From positions 1-61,103 of the forward strand of contig NZ_JADEYP010000027.1 in the NCBI RefSeq assembly GCF_020295405.1: 61,103 nucleotides of DNA, given 5' to 3'. Below the pieces are notes generated by a model that worked only from the letters and a program-made list of their open reading frames with translations, had not been told where the DNA came from and did not search any database. Of the stretch, positions 1 through 8,555 are shown in pieces (position 1 is the first letter of the stretch; each line of letters opens with the position of its first letter). Made by a program: the position numbers and the translations under genes. The DNA is from Sphingobacterium bovistauri. GTDB taxonomy: Bacteria; Bacteroidota; Bacteroidia; Sphingobacteriales; Sphingobacteriaceae.

Positions 1-2
1 TC

Positions 3-128
3 AATAATTTTATTAACGGAAAAATAGATCTATTTGTTGTTGATTTTCTTTGGTTACTTTTGGGAATAATTAGTTTTATTGCTTTGTTGAAAATCAAAAC
101 TTATAAATTAAATTCCGAGGTGTATTAG
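3..128 (+). CDS. C-terminal fragment of a membrane protein (gene starts before the window)
   Basis: An open frame runs from the left edge to a TAG at 126-128 and gives about 41 residues. It holds one clear hydrophobic segment (roughly VDFLWLLLGIISFIALL) followed by a short basic tail (KIKTYKLN). This looks like the last transmembrane helix and cytoplasmic tail of a polytopic transporter, for example an MFS-type permease, but the fragment is too short to assign a family. It has no start codon in the window. Confidence 0.5.
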   Translation, partial: NNFINGKIDLFVVDFLWLLLGIISFIALLKIKTYKLNSEVY

Positions 129-276
129 TGGCTCATAAAACTTTATATTTAACTGAAGTGGATAATTATTTCTAATAACTAATAGAAAATAAAAAAGTTA
201 TATATTCTTAATTTTAAGTAAATTAATATTGATTTTTAATAAATAATTATTAGCTTACAAATTGAAAAACTAACCT

Positions 277-651
277 ATGATGAAAAAAATAATATTTGTT
301 TCTGATTTACAAATAGGAAATTTTTTATTTCAATCTTTTATAGTTGATTTAGAAGGGGACTTAATATCATTTTCGATTTTTATAAAAGGAAATGAAGAAC
401 CAGCTGTTCAATTTATATGTGATATAAACTTGCAGGTCAATATTTTATTCAATCATAGAATATTAACATATATCAATTTAAATAAAACTAAAGATATAAA
501 GAAGAGAAAGGAATTTTACCGGATGTTTGTCCAATTTCTTGTCGATTCTGAAAAGAAGGCAGCCTATATGATTTTTAAAAATCAAAAATTAAACTACATA
601 AAAAAAAGTAAAGATTTATTAGCGATTAGGGACAGCTATATATATGAATAA
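277..651 (+). CDS. Hypothetical protein, 124 aa
   Basis: I do not recognise this protein. It starts at a double ATG (277/280). The N-terminal half alternates hydrophobic and polar residues as in a beta-rich domain (VSDLQIGNFLFQSFIVDLEG), and the C-terminal half is lysine-rich and probably helical. There is no signal peptide or membrane span. It stands alone, with about 150 bp of AT-rich DNA before it and 306 bp after it. Codon use is very AT-rich, as in the rest of the accessory part of the window. It could be a small cytoplasmic accessory protein. Confidence 0.5.
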   Translation: MMKKIIFVSDLQIGNFLFQSFIVDLEGDLISFSIFIKGNEEPAVQFICDINLQVNILFNHRILTYINLNKTKDIKKRKEFYRMFVQFLVDSEKKAAYMIFKNQKLNYIKKSKDLLAIRDSYIYE

Positions 652-957
652 TTAACGAACTACTAACAAAATGAGGTCAATTTCAAATTAGAAAAATATT
701 ATTGATTGACCAACTCTATAATTTGAAGAAAACCATTAATAGATCAGAGTTAAAGGAAGTGCTAATTACCTTTGCTATGTAGCAGTTACAGGCACCTTTA
801 ACCTAGTTGAAATCTACAGTTAGATGGGGATTTGTTTACTTTTTTAATTTAATTAAGATAGAATAGTTTTAAATATCATTTAGAGTATTCATTTGAAATG
901 TTTAGTTATAGGAATACAACTTTAATAAGTTAATTATTTTAACAAACTTAGATATGC
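652..957. other. Intergenic, no feature seen
   Basis: I see no convincing open frame, RNA or long repeat here. Just before the next start, GTTAA and TTAAC form a weak dyad (about 932-946) that could be an operator for the gene at 958. Confidence 0.4.
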
Positions 958-1431
958 ATGTTATACATTCCATTTGAACAGGTAACAATTGACTTATTCC
1001 ATGATTTGGTATCTCGTGGATATAAGGATTTTGTACTGCAAAAGTTTGAATGGCCATCTGTTACTTTTGGTAAAGGTTTCTTGTTGTCAGCTTATGAGAA
1101 TAAAGAGCTAGCTCATGTACATGCATCTGAACTGGATGTTAAGGAAGGTAAAGCCTTGCATCTTCCCGATGATTTTGAAAAAATACAAAAGCTTCTTGAA
1201 GTGGATTCTGGTTACAGGATTTTCCTTAATAAAATTAAAAATATAGATTGGGAGAAACGTATGTTAAAACATTATAACCTTAACATCGTTAATTATTTAC
1301 GTTCTAATACCAAATTTAAAAGAACGGATAAAATTGATATCTTGTTTACTTTAGAATATGGCCGAGTAAAAGCGATCATTGAAAGTAATGGAACTAGAAA
1401 GGAAGTGAATGCTTTTGATTTAATAAAATAA
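958..1431 (+). CDS. Hypothetical protein next to the SOS cassette, 157 aa
   Basis: No named domain is recognised. The protein is cytoplasmic, with mixed helix and strand; its middle is acidic (DDFEKIQKLLEVDSG) and its C-terminus ends in a short beta-like stretch (IDILFTLEYGRVKAIIESNG). It lies 18 bp before the SRAP gene on the same strand and is probably co-transcribed with it. That places it in an SOS-type gene group, but there is no direct evidence for a repair role. The frame is intact and the start is a plain ATG. Confidence 0.6.
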   Translation: MLYIPFEQVTIDLFHDLVSRGYKDFVLQKFEWPSVTFGKGFLLSAYENKELAHVHASELDVKEGKALHLPDDFEKIQKLLEVDSGYRIFLNKIKNIDWEKRMLKHYNLNIVNYLRSNTKFKRTDKIDILFTLEYGRVKAIIESNGTRKEVNAFDLIK

Positions 1432-1449
1432 TTACCTAAAATTTGATTT

Positions 1450-2253
1450 ATGTGTTGGGATATTTCATTACATACGGACATTGAGCTTGTAAAAAATTCT
1501 TACCCTAAAATAAGGGATGAGCGTAAAAAGAAAGAGTATAACTACGACTATTTTGAAAATGTGCAGGCAATAACTTTTCCCGAATATCCAATAATTATGA
1601 AGGATAAGGAAGGTGAGGGGATAGCGCTATTGGAAATGGAATGGGGCGTACTACCTACTTATATTCAAGATCCAAAACTACAGGATGATAGAAGACGCAG
1701 CATGGTAAATGCGCGTAGTGAGCGTATTCTAGATGATAAGAAATCATTCTGGTATAGATTGAAAAATCAACGTTGCTTGATTCCTGTTTCAGGGACGTAT
1801 GAGCATCGTAAGATTAGTGGTTGGAAGAAGAAAGTGCCTTACTACATTGCCGAGAAAGGTCGTGATATATTTTATCTTCCTGGGCTTTATCAATGGCATG
1901 AAACGGTAGATGAGGATGGGGTAGTGGAGAAGGTGGGTAGCTTTGGGATGATAACTAGAGATGCGAATGCTGTGATGGCTAATATACATAACGATGGACC
2001 GAACAAACACCGAATGCCTCTGTTTTTACCTGAAGATTTAGAAAAGCTATGGCTGTCGGATGATTTATCGGAAGATGATATGCGTGCCATTTTTCACTTT
2101 GAAATAGATACTAAAGATTTACTTTTTCATCCTGTATATACCTTAAGAGGTTATCCCAATAGACCTGATGATAAGCATCGTTATGAGCCCTTTGATTGGG
2201 AAGGCTTACCACCACTGGGTAATGATAAGCCCATAGCAAATACTTTATTTTAG
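1450..2253 (+). CDS. SRAP domain protein (HMCES/YedK family)
   Basis: SRAP proteins form a covalent thiazolidine crosslink through Cys2 with abasic sites in single-stranded DNA and so shield them. The translation begins Met-Cys-Trp, so the catalytic Cys2 is present once Met is removed, which fixes the start at 1450. Other family signatures are MVNARSE (about residue 78), the GTYEH segment (about 115) and the histidine-containing NIHNDGPNKHRMP (about 180). The length (267 aa) is a little above the usual 220-230. It precedes umuD and umuC genes, a common arrangement in mobile SOS cassettes of Bacteroidota. Confidence 0.93.
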   Translation: MCWDISLHTDIELVKNSYPKIRDERKKKEYNYDYFENVQAITFPEYPIIMKDKEGEGIALLEMEWGVLPTYIQDPKLQDDRRRSMVNARSERILDDKKSFWYRLKNQRCLIPVSGTYEHRKISGWKKKVPYYIAEKGRDIFYLPGLYQWHETVDEDGVVEKVGSFGMITRDANAVMANIHNDGPNKHRMPLFLPEDLEKLWLSDDLSEDDMRAIFHFEIDTKDLLFHPVYTLRGYPNRPDDKHRYEPFDWEGLPPLGNDKPIANTLF

Positions 2254-2309
2254 GTGTTTTATTCTGCTGTACATTTATTCGTTTTTATCAATTTCATTTT
2301 ATGACATTC

Positions 2310-2334
2310 ATTTTGCTAATATTTTTAGTAAAAT
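2310..2334. promoter_or_regulatory. Dyad before umuD, candidate SOS operator
   Basis: The arms ATTTTgCTAA and TTAGtAAAAT are inverted repeats with a 5-nt centre, ending 6 bp before the umuD start codon. The position suits a repressor operator of the umuDC pair. The match to any known Bacteroidota LexA box was not tested. Confidence 0.4.
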
Positions 2335-2340
2335 TGCAGA

Positions 2341-2763
2341 ATGAAAATTGAGTTATATACAGTAGACATTCCTAAATCTTTATTTCTTCCTTATGTAGCA
2401 AATGGGATTAGTGCAGGTTTCCCAAGCCCTGCATTGGATTTTGAGGATACTAAAATAGATCTCAACAAAGAAATTGTTAAACATCCACTATCTACATACT
2501 ATGGACGTGTACGTGGGGTATCCATGAAAAATGCGGGTATTGATGATGGGGATATCATGGTTATCGATAAGAGTATTAAACCTACTGACGGATGTATCGC
2601 TATTTGTTTTATTGATGGTGAGTTTACAGCTAAGCGTCTTTTAATTCGAAAGGATGAAATTATCCTGATGCCTGAAAATGATGATTATTCACCTATACGG
2701 GTTACCAAGGATAATGAATTTATTGTCTGGGGTGTGGTGACGCATGTGATTAAAGCTTTTTAG
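2341..2763 (+). CDS. umuD: UmuD-like S24 family protease / translesion polymerase subunit
   Basis: This is a LexA/UmuD-type S24 peptidase domain that self-cleaves on contact with RecA filaments and then works with UmuC. The Ser of the catalytic dyad lies in RGVSMKNAGI (about residue 61) and the Lys in FTAKRL (about 99), at family-typical spacing. There is no N-terminal DNA-binding domain, so it is the UmuD type rather than LexA. The length of 140 aa matches UmuD. The stop codon is 2 bp before the umuC start, indicating translational coupling. Confidence 0.92.
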   Translation: MKIELYTVDIPKSLFLPYVANGISAGFPSPALDFEDTKIDLNKEIVKHPLSTYYGRVRGVSMKNAGIDDGDIMVIDKSIKPTDGCIAICFIDGEFTAKRLLIRKDEIILMPENDDYSPIRVTKDNEFIVWGVVTHVIKAF

Positions 2764-2765
2764 CC

Positions 2766-4022
2766 ATGTATGCTCTTATTGATTGTAACAACTTCTATGC
2801 TTCATGTGAGCGTATATTTCGGCCTGACCTCATTGGTTTACCCCTAGTGGTTTTATCCAATAACGATGGTTGTGTAATAGCGCGTAGTAATGAAGCGAAA
2901 GCTTGTGGGATTCCTATGGGAGCAGCAGCTTTTCAGTATAGGGAATTATTTAAGCAGCATAATGTTCAAGTATTCTCCGCAAACTTTGCTTTGTACGGTG
3001 ACATGAGCAATCGGGTCATGCAAACGCTTTCAAACTATTGTATTGATCAGGAGATATACAGTATTGATGAATGCTTTATGAAGCTTGATGGCTATGATTT
3101 TGTGGACTTGAAGGAGTACGGGATTAGAATGCGTGAGGAAGTATTTCGTAATACAGGGATTCAAGTGAGTGTGGGAATAGCTCCTACGAAATCACTGGCT
3201 AAAGTAGCCAATAGAATTGCTAAGAAATATCCGAAGGAATCCAATGGGTGTCATGTCATGCGCAGTGCTGCGCAGATAGAAAAGGCGTTAAAATGGTTGG
3301 AGATAGAAGATGTGTGGGGAATAGGGAGGCAGCATGCTAAACGGTTATTTCAGCTTGGTGTAGATACGGCCTATGATTTTACGAAGCTCAGTGATCAGTG
3401 GGTACAAAAGAATCTCTCTATTGTTGGGTTGCGGTTAAAGCGTGACTTGTCTGGAATACCTACCCTAGATTTGGAAGAGGTGGAGAACAAAAAGAATATT
3501 GCCAGCACGCGTAGCTTTGATGTGAATTACACAACGTTTGACCAGGTGCAGGAACGGGTATCTACATTTTCTTCGTCCTGCAGCGAGAAATTAAGAAAGC
3601 AGAAATCCTTTTGTAGTTCCATCACTGTTTTTGTGATGACTAATAGATTTAGAGTAGAACAAGTGCAGTACCAAAATTCAATAACAATTGATTTACCCTT
3701 TGCAACAAATTCTGCTATTGAACTTTCTAAATATGCTACCGTAGCGTTGCGCCGTATATTTAAAGAAGGCTATGCCTATAAAAAGGCAGGGGTAATAGTT
3801 TCTAATTTTACACCTGATGATGTGGAACAAATGACATTATTTGATAATCGAGATAAAAGGCATGATGCGCTGATGAAAGCCTTAGATCTGATGAATAAAC
3901 AGTATGGGCAGCATACTGTTCGTTTAGCTTCTCAAGGTAAGAAGAAGTGGACGATGCGTCAAGAGATGCTTTCTCCATGCTATACCACTAAACTTAAAGA
4001 TATCATTACCATTAAAATATAA
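2766..4022 (+). CDS. umuC: Y-family DNA polymerase V catalytic subunit UmuC
   Basis: Error-prone translesion polymerase. The N-terminus carries the first catalytic acidic motif (ALIDCNNFYASCER) and the YSIDECF motif (about residue 99) supplies the paired Asp-Glu. After the palm and fingers comes a helix-hairpin-helix thumb (DVWGIGRQHAKRL, about 181) and then the little-finger domain, with a UmuC-type C-terminal extension ending in a basic tail. At 418 aa it is full length for UmuC (about 420). It is coupled to umuD, and expression is probably damage-induced through the shared upstream region. Confidence 0.95.
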   Translation: MYALIDCNNFYASCERIFRPDLIGLPLVVLSNNDGCVIARSNEAKACGIPMGAAAFQYRELFKQHNVQVFSANFALYGDMSNRVMQTLSNYCIDQEIYSIDECFMKLDGYDFVDLKEYGIRMREEVFRNTGIQVSVGIAPTKSLAKVANRIAKKYPKESNGCHVMRSAAQIEKALKWLEIEDVWGIGRQHAKRLFQLGVDTAYDFTKLSDQWVQKNLSIVGLRLKRDLSGIPTLDLEEVENKKNIASTRSFDVNYTTFDQVQERVSTFSSSCSEKLRKQKSFCSSITVFVMTNRFRVEQVQYQNSITIDLPFATNSAIELSKYATVALRRIFKEGYAYKKAGVIVSNFTPDDVEQMTLFDNRDKRHDALMKALDLMNKQYGQHTVRLASQGKKKWTMRQEMLSPCYTTKLKDIITIKI

Positions 4023-4065
4023 ATAAAGTTCAGTTTAATAGTGTTATAGGATTAAGCACTGAACC

Positions 4066-4329
4066 ATGGGCTTTGTAAAACTTAATCATCCGATATTGAT
4101 GAAATTGAAGATGCAGGGGTATACAATTCTGCGGTCTAATAATCCTTTAAGTGATGAAAATCCGACCTGGATACCAGAGAAGGTGGATATGGAGAAATTT
4201 TTTGATTTAGATAGTAAGTGGATAGCTCATGCATCTATACCTATGCATGAATTACATTTACTAGTAATTGATGATGCTTTGTATAATATTAGAAATGTTG
4301 ACCTTTTTGGAGAGGTAATAGTAAGATAA
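4066..4329 (+). CDS. Small hypothetical protein downstream of umuC, 87 aa
   Basis: I do not recognise a named family. It is a cytoplasmic 87-residue protein with several Trp and His residues (WIPEKVDMEKFFDLD; WIAHASIPMHELHLLV). It follows umuC by 43 bp on the same strand and is probably the last gene of the SOS operon. About 1.1 kb of non-coding DNA follows, so this is the cassette boundary. Confidence 0.6.
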   Translation: MGFVKLNHPILMKLKMQGYTILRSNNPLSDENPTWIPEKVDMEKFFDLDSKWIAHASIPMHELHLLVIDDALYNIRNVDLFGEVIVR

Positions 4330-4549
4330 AAGTGATTGTGTACTTGTTTTATTTAATTATTTGTAATACATGTTATTAAAGTTATTCAGTTAAAGTTTTT
4401 GTTTTGTATTTTAGTGTTTGTTTGAGTGCTGCATTCGATTGGTTTGTGTTGTTGAAATGAGCTAATCTTTATTTATAAATATTCAATTCACCTTAATAGT
4501 TGTTATGTTTCAACTTGGATATAATTAATAGTTGCTTTATTTAGCGTGC

Positions 4550-4623
4550 CCCTTTTAGGGTCGGGCTTTATGCTGCAATCTCTTTTAGAAAAGAGGATTT
4601 ACACTTCAATCCCTCACGTGGGG
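4550..4623. repeat. Cluster of short hairpins, possible mobile-element remnant
   Basis: Three hairpin-prone segments lie within 75 bp: CCCT-TTT-AGGG (4550-4560), CTCTTTT-AG-AAAAGAG (4580-4595) and the partly self-complementary CCCTCACGTGGGG (4611-4623). This stretch is more GC-rich than its surroundings. From memory, similar non-coding blocks occur in CTnDOT-type elements of Bacteroidota, but I could not verify that here. Confidence 0.4.
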
Positions 4624-5070
4624 TGTTAATATATGCTGACGCTATGCTGTTGTAAATCTTTATAATGATTGCATTAAAAAAATGGTTACAACATAAAATC
4701 ATACGTTTCACAAGTTGTATTGGACTTTAAAGATAACCATTAAGATGCGCGACATCTATTTGGATTACTCTTTGTCTACAGTGGTAGCTTCTAAAGTCGG
4801 TGTAATATCACTTTGTCCTCTGTAAGATTGATGGAAGGAATATAATGAAATCTATCTCATATCGTCGACATGTTTGCAATAGAGATTACTTTAAGTGGTT
4901 TTGTTAAAAACTATAAGTTAAACGGCTCAAGACGAGATGTTTGAGTTTTTGATCAATTTATAGCAAGTAGTGTTGCAATTGCTAATTACAACATGTTTAA
5001 CAAAAAAAAATAAGAAATTATTTAGCTTCGTTAATCTCCATTCAGTTAGTTCGCCAACCCAGTCCTATTT

Positions 5071-5090
5071 GCGAAATGTGTATATTTCGC
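5071..5090. repeat. Perfect 7-bp hairpin
   Basis: GCGAAAT and ATTTCGC flank a 6-nt loop. No U-tract follows on either strand, so it is not an obvious terminator. Its function is unknown; it could be a protein-binding dyad or an element-end motif. Confidence 0.4.
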
Positions 5091-5420
5091 CTGTGGTTGA
5101 TGTAAGGTTTTTTAGATGAGTGATTTGTTTTTGGGGATTAGCCTGTTTTAGTAAATGCATTTTACCAAATAACTTTCCATAAATCAGAATTACAATTTCT
5201 TGCTTTTTATTAACATATTGGCTCAAAATTTAAACTTATAACTTTAAAATCTCATAAAACTCAGTTCTATAAATATCATATGAGATAAATTGTGCATACC
5301 ATCAATTTACTTTCCCCCTTAACTTACGTTTTGCTTTGACCTCAAATAATAAATTTGTCTTAGAATATTGCAAATCATATAATAGAAAATGTAGTATTAG
5401 CTAAAAATATTAGTATATTT

Positions 5421-6584
5421 ATGTTTAACCAGTTTATAATCCTGAATTTTATGAAAAACAAATCTCAGCATAACCTCTATGAACATTCAGAAGTTAAAGT
5501 GAAATTATTGGGGAAATATTTGCAAAAATATTTTAATATCATGAGTAATACGCCATATGTTACTATGGTTCATTATTATGATATGTTCAGTGGGCCAGGA
5601 ATATACGATAATGCAGGAGAGGGAAGCCCCATGATAATTTTGAGGGAGCTAAAAGAAGCTCATTTTCGCGCAAAAGCTCGGAAAATTGACATGAGTAGTA
5701 AGTATAATTGTGTATTTAATGATATATGTAGTGAGAAAATAAGTGTCTTAAAGGAAAATGTAGTAGCTTCTAAAGTTCATTATTCACAAATTGGAACTTT
5801 AAATTATAGTAATAAGGATTATAAAGAACTATGTCCAGAAATTATAGAAAATTTTTCTAAGCTAGCGAAGGGGGAGAAAGCTTTTGTTTTCATTGATCCG
5901 TATGGTTATAAAGATGTAAGATTTAGTGAGATTAAAGATTTATTGAGGAATAAAAACTCCGAAGTTTTACTTTTTTTACCCACTCATTTTATGTTTAGAT
6001 TCAGTGAGAGTGGGACCCCAGAGAGTTTACATGACTTTATTGAGGATATAGTTCCTCGTGATCAATGGCCCAAGAGCAAAACTGGCTTAGACTTTGTGCA
6101 GAATCTCAAAAATGCATTTCAAGCTCAGCTTGGCGAAGATTTTTTTGTAGATACATTTATTATAAGCAGAGATAAAAATCAGTTTTTTTGCCTATTTTTC
6201 TTTACAAGCCATATTTATGGGTTTGATCGTATGTTAGATACAAAATGGGAGATTGACTCTGAAGATGGTAGAGGATGGAAATATAATGCTGCAACTTTTG
6301 ATTTATTTTCACAAAGTAATGTTCAGCCCAATACATCAAAATTTGAGAGATATCTTGGAGATTTCCTTAATCAGATTCGATCAAATCAAGAATTGTATGT
6401 TTTCACACTTAAATCTGGACATTTACCTATACATTGTACGCAGATTTTAAAGAAATGGCAGAAAGATAAGAAATTAGTTGCAACTTTGCTTAATGGGGAA
6501 CCAGCTAGAAAATCGGCTTTTTATGTTTCATGGGATCATTTCAAGAATAATCAAGTTGCAAAGGTATATTTTAGTTTGAAATAA
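5421..6584 (+). CDS. tcmP: Three-Cys-motif partner protein TcmP
   Basis: TcmP is a family known mainly for sitting next to three-Cys-motif (DUF5131, phage Gp37/Gp68-like) genes; its biochemical role is not established. The sequence has a methyltransferase-like Rossmann pattern: an HYYDMFSGPGIY loop (about residues 51-62) resembling SAM motif I, an acidic VFNDI strand (about 100), and FVFIDPYGYKD (about 155), which recalls the DPPY catalytic motif of amino-methyltransferases. The length of 387 aa fits the family. An alternative start is Met11 (MKNKSQHN). It lies 15 bp before its DUF5131 partner and is surely co-transcribed. A SAM-dependent modification role is an inference from the motifs. Confidence 0.85.
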   Translation: MFNQFIILNFMKNKSQHNLYEHSEVKVKLLGKYLQKYFNIMSNTPYVTMVHYYDMFSGPGIYDNAGEGSPMIILRELKEAHFRAKARKIDMSSKYNCVFNDICSEKISVLKENVVASKVHYSQIGTLNYSNKDYKELCPEIIENFSKLAKGEKAFVFIDPYGYKDVRFSEIKDLLRNKNSEVLLFLPTHFMFRFSESGTPESLHDFIEDIVPRDQWPKSKTGLDFVQNLKNAFQAQLGEDFFVDTFIISRDKNQFFCLFFFTSHIYGFDRMLDTKWEIDSEDGRGWKYNAATFDLFSQSNVQPNTSKFERYLGDFLNQIRSNQELYVFTLKSGHLPIHCTQILKKWQKDKKLVATLLNGEPARKSAFYVSWDHFKNNQVAKVYFSLK

Positions 6585-6599
6585 TTAAGGAGCAAAGTA

Positions 6600-7337
6600 A
6601 TGAAGACAACAAATATAGAATGGACAGAGGCAACATGGAATCCTTCTACAGGGTGTAATAAAATTACAGCAGGTTGTAAGCATTGTTATGCTGAGACTAT
6701 GGCTAAACGCCTCAAAGCTATGGGTGCGTCTGGATATGAAAATGGTTTTGAATTTACTTTGATGCCAGAACGTTTGGATATGCCTCTACGAATCAAGAAA
6801 CCAACTAAGTTTTTTGTTAATTCCATGAGTGATCTATTTCATGAAGAAATGCCTTTCGAATATCTTGATCGCATTTTTGATGTGATTTGTGCTACTCCGC
6901 AACATACCTATCAGATACTAACCAAACGAGAGCATATTTTAGACGAGTATTGTAAAACCCGCGTTATACCCGACAATGTTTGGCTTGGTGTCACAGTGGA
7001 ATTCAAACAAGCTAAACATCGTATAGAAGTTCTTCGCAATATTCAGGCTCGTATTCGTTTTCTCTCTGTAGAGCCATTATTAGAGGATTTAGGAGATTTG
7101 GATTTGGCAAATATTCATTGGGTTATTGTAGGCGGAGAAAGTGGTCCAAAAGCAAGACCTATGCAACCGGAGTGGGCACTTAATGTTAAGAAACAGTGTG
7201 ATGAGCAAAATGTCGCTTTCTTTTTTAAGCAATGGGGCACTTGGGGAGGAGATGGAGTGCGCCGTAGTAAAAAGGCCAACGGTCGTATACTTGCAGGCAA
7301 AGAGTGGAATGAAGAACCAGATTATGGATTAGTATAA
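6600..7337 (+). CDS. DUF5131 three-Cys-motif protein (phage Gp37/Gp68-like)
   Basis: The N-terminus reads EWTEATWNPSTGC and then ITAGCKHCYAE, giving three cysteines at about residues 19, 26 and 29 (C-x6-C-x2-C). In this family the cysteines resemble an iron-sulphur or radical-SAM type site, and the rest (VNSMSDLFHEEMP; VWLGVTVE; FLSVEPLLEDLG; WVIVGGESG) is a TIM-barrel-like core that also recalls spore photoproduct lyase relatives. The length of 245 aa is typical. Together with tcmP it forms a two-gene module of unknown function found in phages and mobile DNA. Nothing looks broken. Confidence 0.9.
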   Translation: MKTTNIEWTEATWNPSTGCNKITAGCKHCYAETMAKRLKAMGASGYENGFEFTLMPERLDMPLRIKKPTKFFVNSMSDLFHEEMPFEYLDRIFDVICATPQHTYQILTKREHILDEYCKTRVIPDNVWLGVTVEFKQAKHRIEVLRNIQARIRFLSVEPLLEDLGDLDLANIHWVIVGGESGPKARPMQPEWALNVKKQCDEQNVAFFFKQWGTWGGDGVRRSKKANGRILAGKEWNEEPDYGLV

Positions 7338-7465
7338 AGTTTAATATTATTATTGTAGCCTAATTCCAAAATAGGAATATGTCACTGATAATAAGATGTT
7401 TGTGTACTATGAACCTTTCCAAAAGTAGTAATAAGTAGTTTTATGGCCAAGCGTATACCTGTCAT

Positions 7466-8539
7466 TTATTTTACAAATTCCAGATGTGTATGTAGATTAG
7501 AGGTTGATGAGTTGAGTTTTGCAATTTCTAGTTTTAATACGCTTATTATTGATTTTGAAGATTCAGAATCTTCAATGAACTTCCAATAATATGCGTAACC
7601 TAAGAGTTTTTCTAACATTATGGGGTCAAATCTATCTATATGTTCAAGATGATTTAAAAAGCCATGCTTTTTAATAAAATAGACAGCCTGCCTAACAATA
7701 CGTTTCTTTTCTCTTGGTACTTTAAGTTCGTTGTTGGTTATGGATATTCCAGTTATTACTTTTTTATGTGATTTTCTGAGAATACGAAGCTTCTTTTTAT
7801 TCACTTTGAATCCTTCGGAATTAATTATAGATTTCACATAATGTAAAAATGAAATAGTAATTGAATCGCCTGAAAATGTTAAATCATCAGCATATCTAGT
7901 ATAATTTAATTTTAATTTTTTACTTAACTTTTCTAATCTTATGTCAAGCCTTTTTATAATAAGATTACTAAGAATCGGGCTAGTAGGGGCTCCTTGAGGT
8001 AAAGAGTTGTGTAACGTACATATTCTAGCTAAACTAAATGAAATGTCTCTGGTGTACCCAGCCTTTAAGAATACGTTTATTACCCGATTGAAATTAATAG
8101 AAGGGAAAAAGTCTTTTAAGTCAACCTTCAGTATTTCATTTGTATTTAAATGAGGGATAGCGTTATCTTTTATAGTTTTATTTGCTACATATCCAGTAGC
8201 TTTTTCATGAACTGGTATAGCAGAAAGAATATATTCATATATTTTTTGCTGTAGATCTAGTAAAATACCTTTTGGAGCATGTATGACCCTTTTTCCATTG
8301 TTGTTTTTTTTGGGTATGTAAAACGATCTATAGAATGATTCGGGCGAATATATTACGTTATTAATCAAATTTAGTGGATGACCCAATAAACTAGCTAAAT
8401 GATCCTTGCTCAATATAATAGGCAGGTTTTTGTTAATTAACCCTTTAGAATATATGTTTAAAGCATTTAGAGTTTTTTCTCCACGAAAGGTGTCCTCAAT
8501 TAATCTTTGTATATTAAGGTTATATTTTGCTGTTTCCAT
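7466..8539 (-). CDS. Retron reverse transcriptase
   Basis: Makes multicopy single-stranded DNA (msDNA) from the RNA encoded just upstream. Retron hallmarks are all visible: NAIPH (residues 126-130) in the X region, VDLKDFFPSI (139-148), PQGAPTSP (181-188), the YADD catalytic motif (216-219), and VITG (261-264), the counterpart of the VTG motif that recognises the msr stem. There is no maturase or endonuclease domain, which argues against a group II intron, and the length (357 aa) is typical of retron enzymes. It is the last gene of a minus-strand operon and is convergent with the DUF5131 gene. A retron RNA lies between it and the winged-helix gene. Confidence 0.95.
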   Translation of the reverse strand: METAKYNLNIQRLIEDTFRGEKTLNALNIYSKGLINKNLPIILSKDHLASLLGHPLNLINNVIYSPESFYRSFYIPKKNNNGKRVIHAPKGILLDLQQKIYEYILSAIPVHEKATGYVANKTIKDNAIPHLNTNEILKVDLKDFFPSINFNRVINVFLKAGYTRDISFSLARICTLHNSLPQGAPTSPILSNLIIKRLDIRLEKLSKKLKLNYTRYADDLTFSGDSITISFLHYVKSIINSEGFKVNKKKLRILRKSHKKVITGISITNNELKVPREKKRIVRQAVYFIKKHGFLNHLEHIDRFDPIMLEKLLGYAYYWKFIEDSESSKSIISVLKLEIAKLNSSTSNLHTHLEFVK

Positions 8540-8555
8540 TTTTAGTAATTATAGG

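Larger units (their letters stand above)
4330..5420. other. Long non-coding stretch between SOS cassette and TcmP module
   Basis: About 1.1 kb without a credible gene. It contains a GC-richer hairpin cluster (4550-4623) and an isolated strong hairpin (5071-5090), listed separately. The rest is AT-rich. The composition shift and the hairpins suggest a remnant of another mobile element, but no transposase or integrase coding remains. Confidence 0.5.

Noticed and set aside
304..320. Similarity of the word GATTTACAAATAG at 305 and at about 32567
   Set aside because: The shared stretch is short and AT-rich and the surroundings do not align, so no repeat is claimed.
2312..2336. Bacteroidota-type promoter (TTTG and TAnnTTTG boxes) before umuD
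   Set aside because: The spacing between the two candidate boxes is too short (about 13 bp instead of about 19), so only the dyad is reported.
7466..8539. Group II intron or diversity-generating retroelement RT
   Set aside because: No maturase or endonuclease domain, no intron domain V, no template/variable repeat pair; the NAxxH-type and VTG-type motifs point to a retron.
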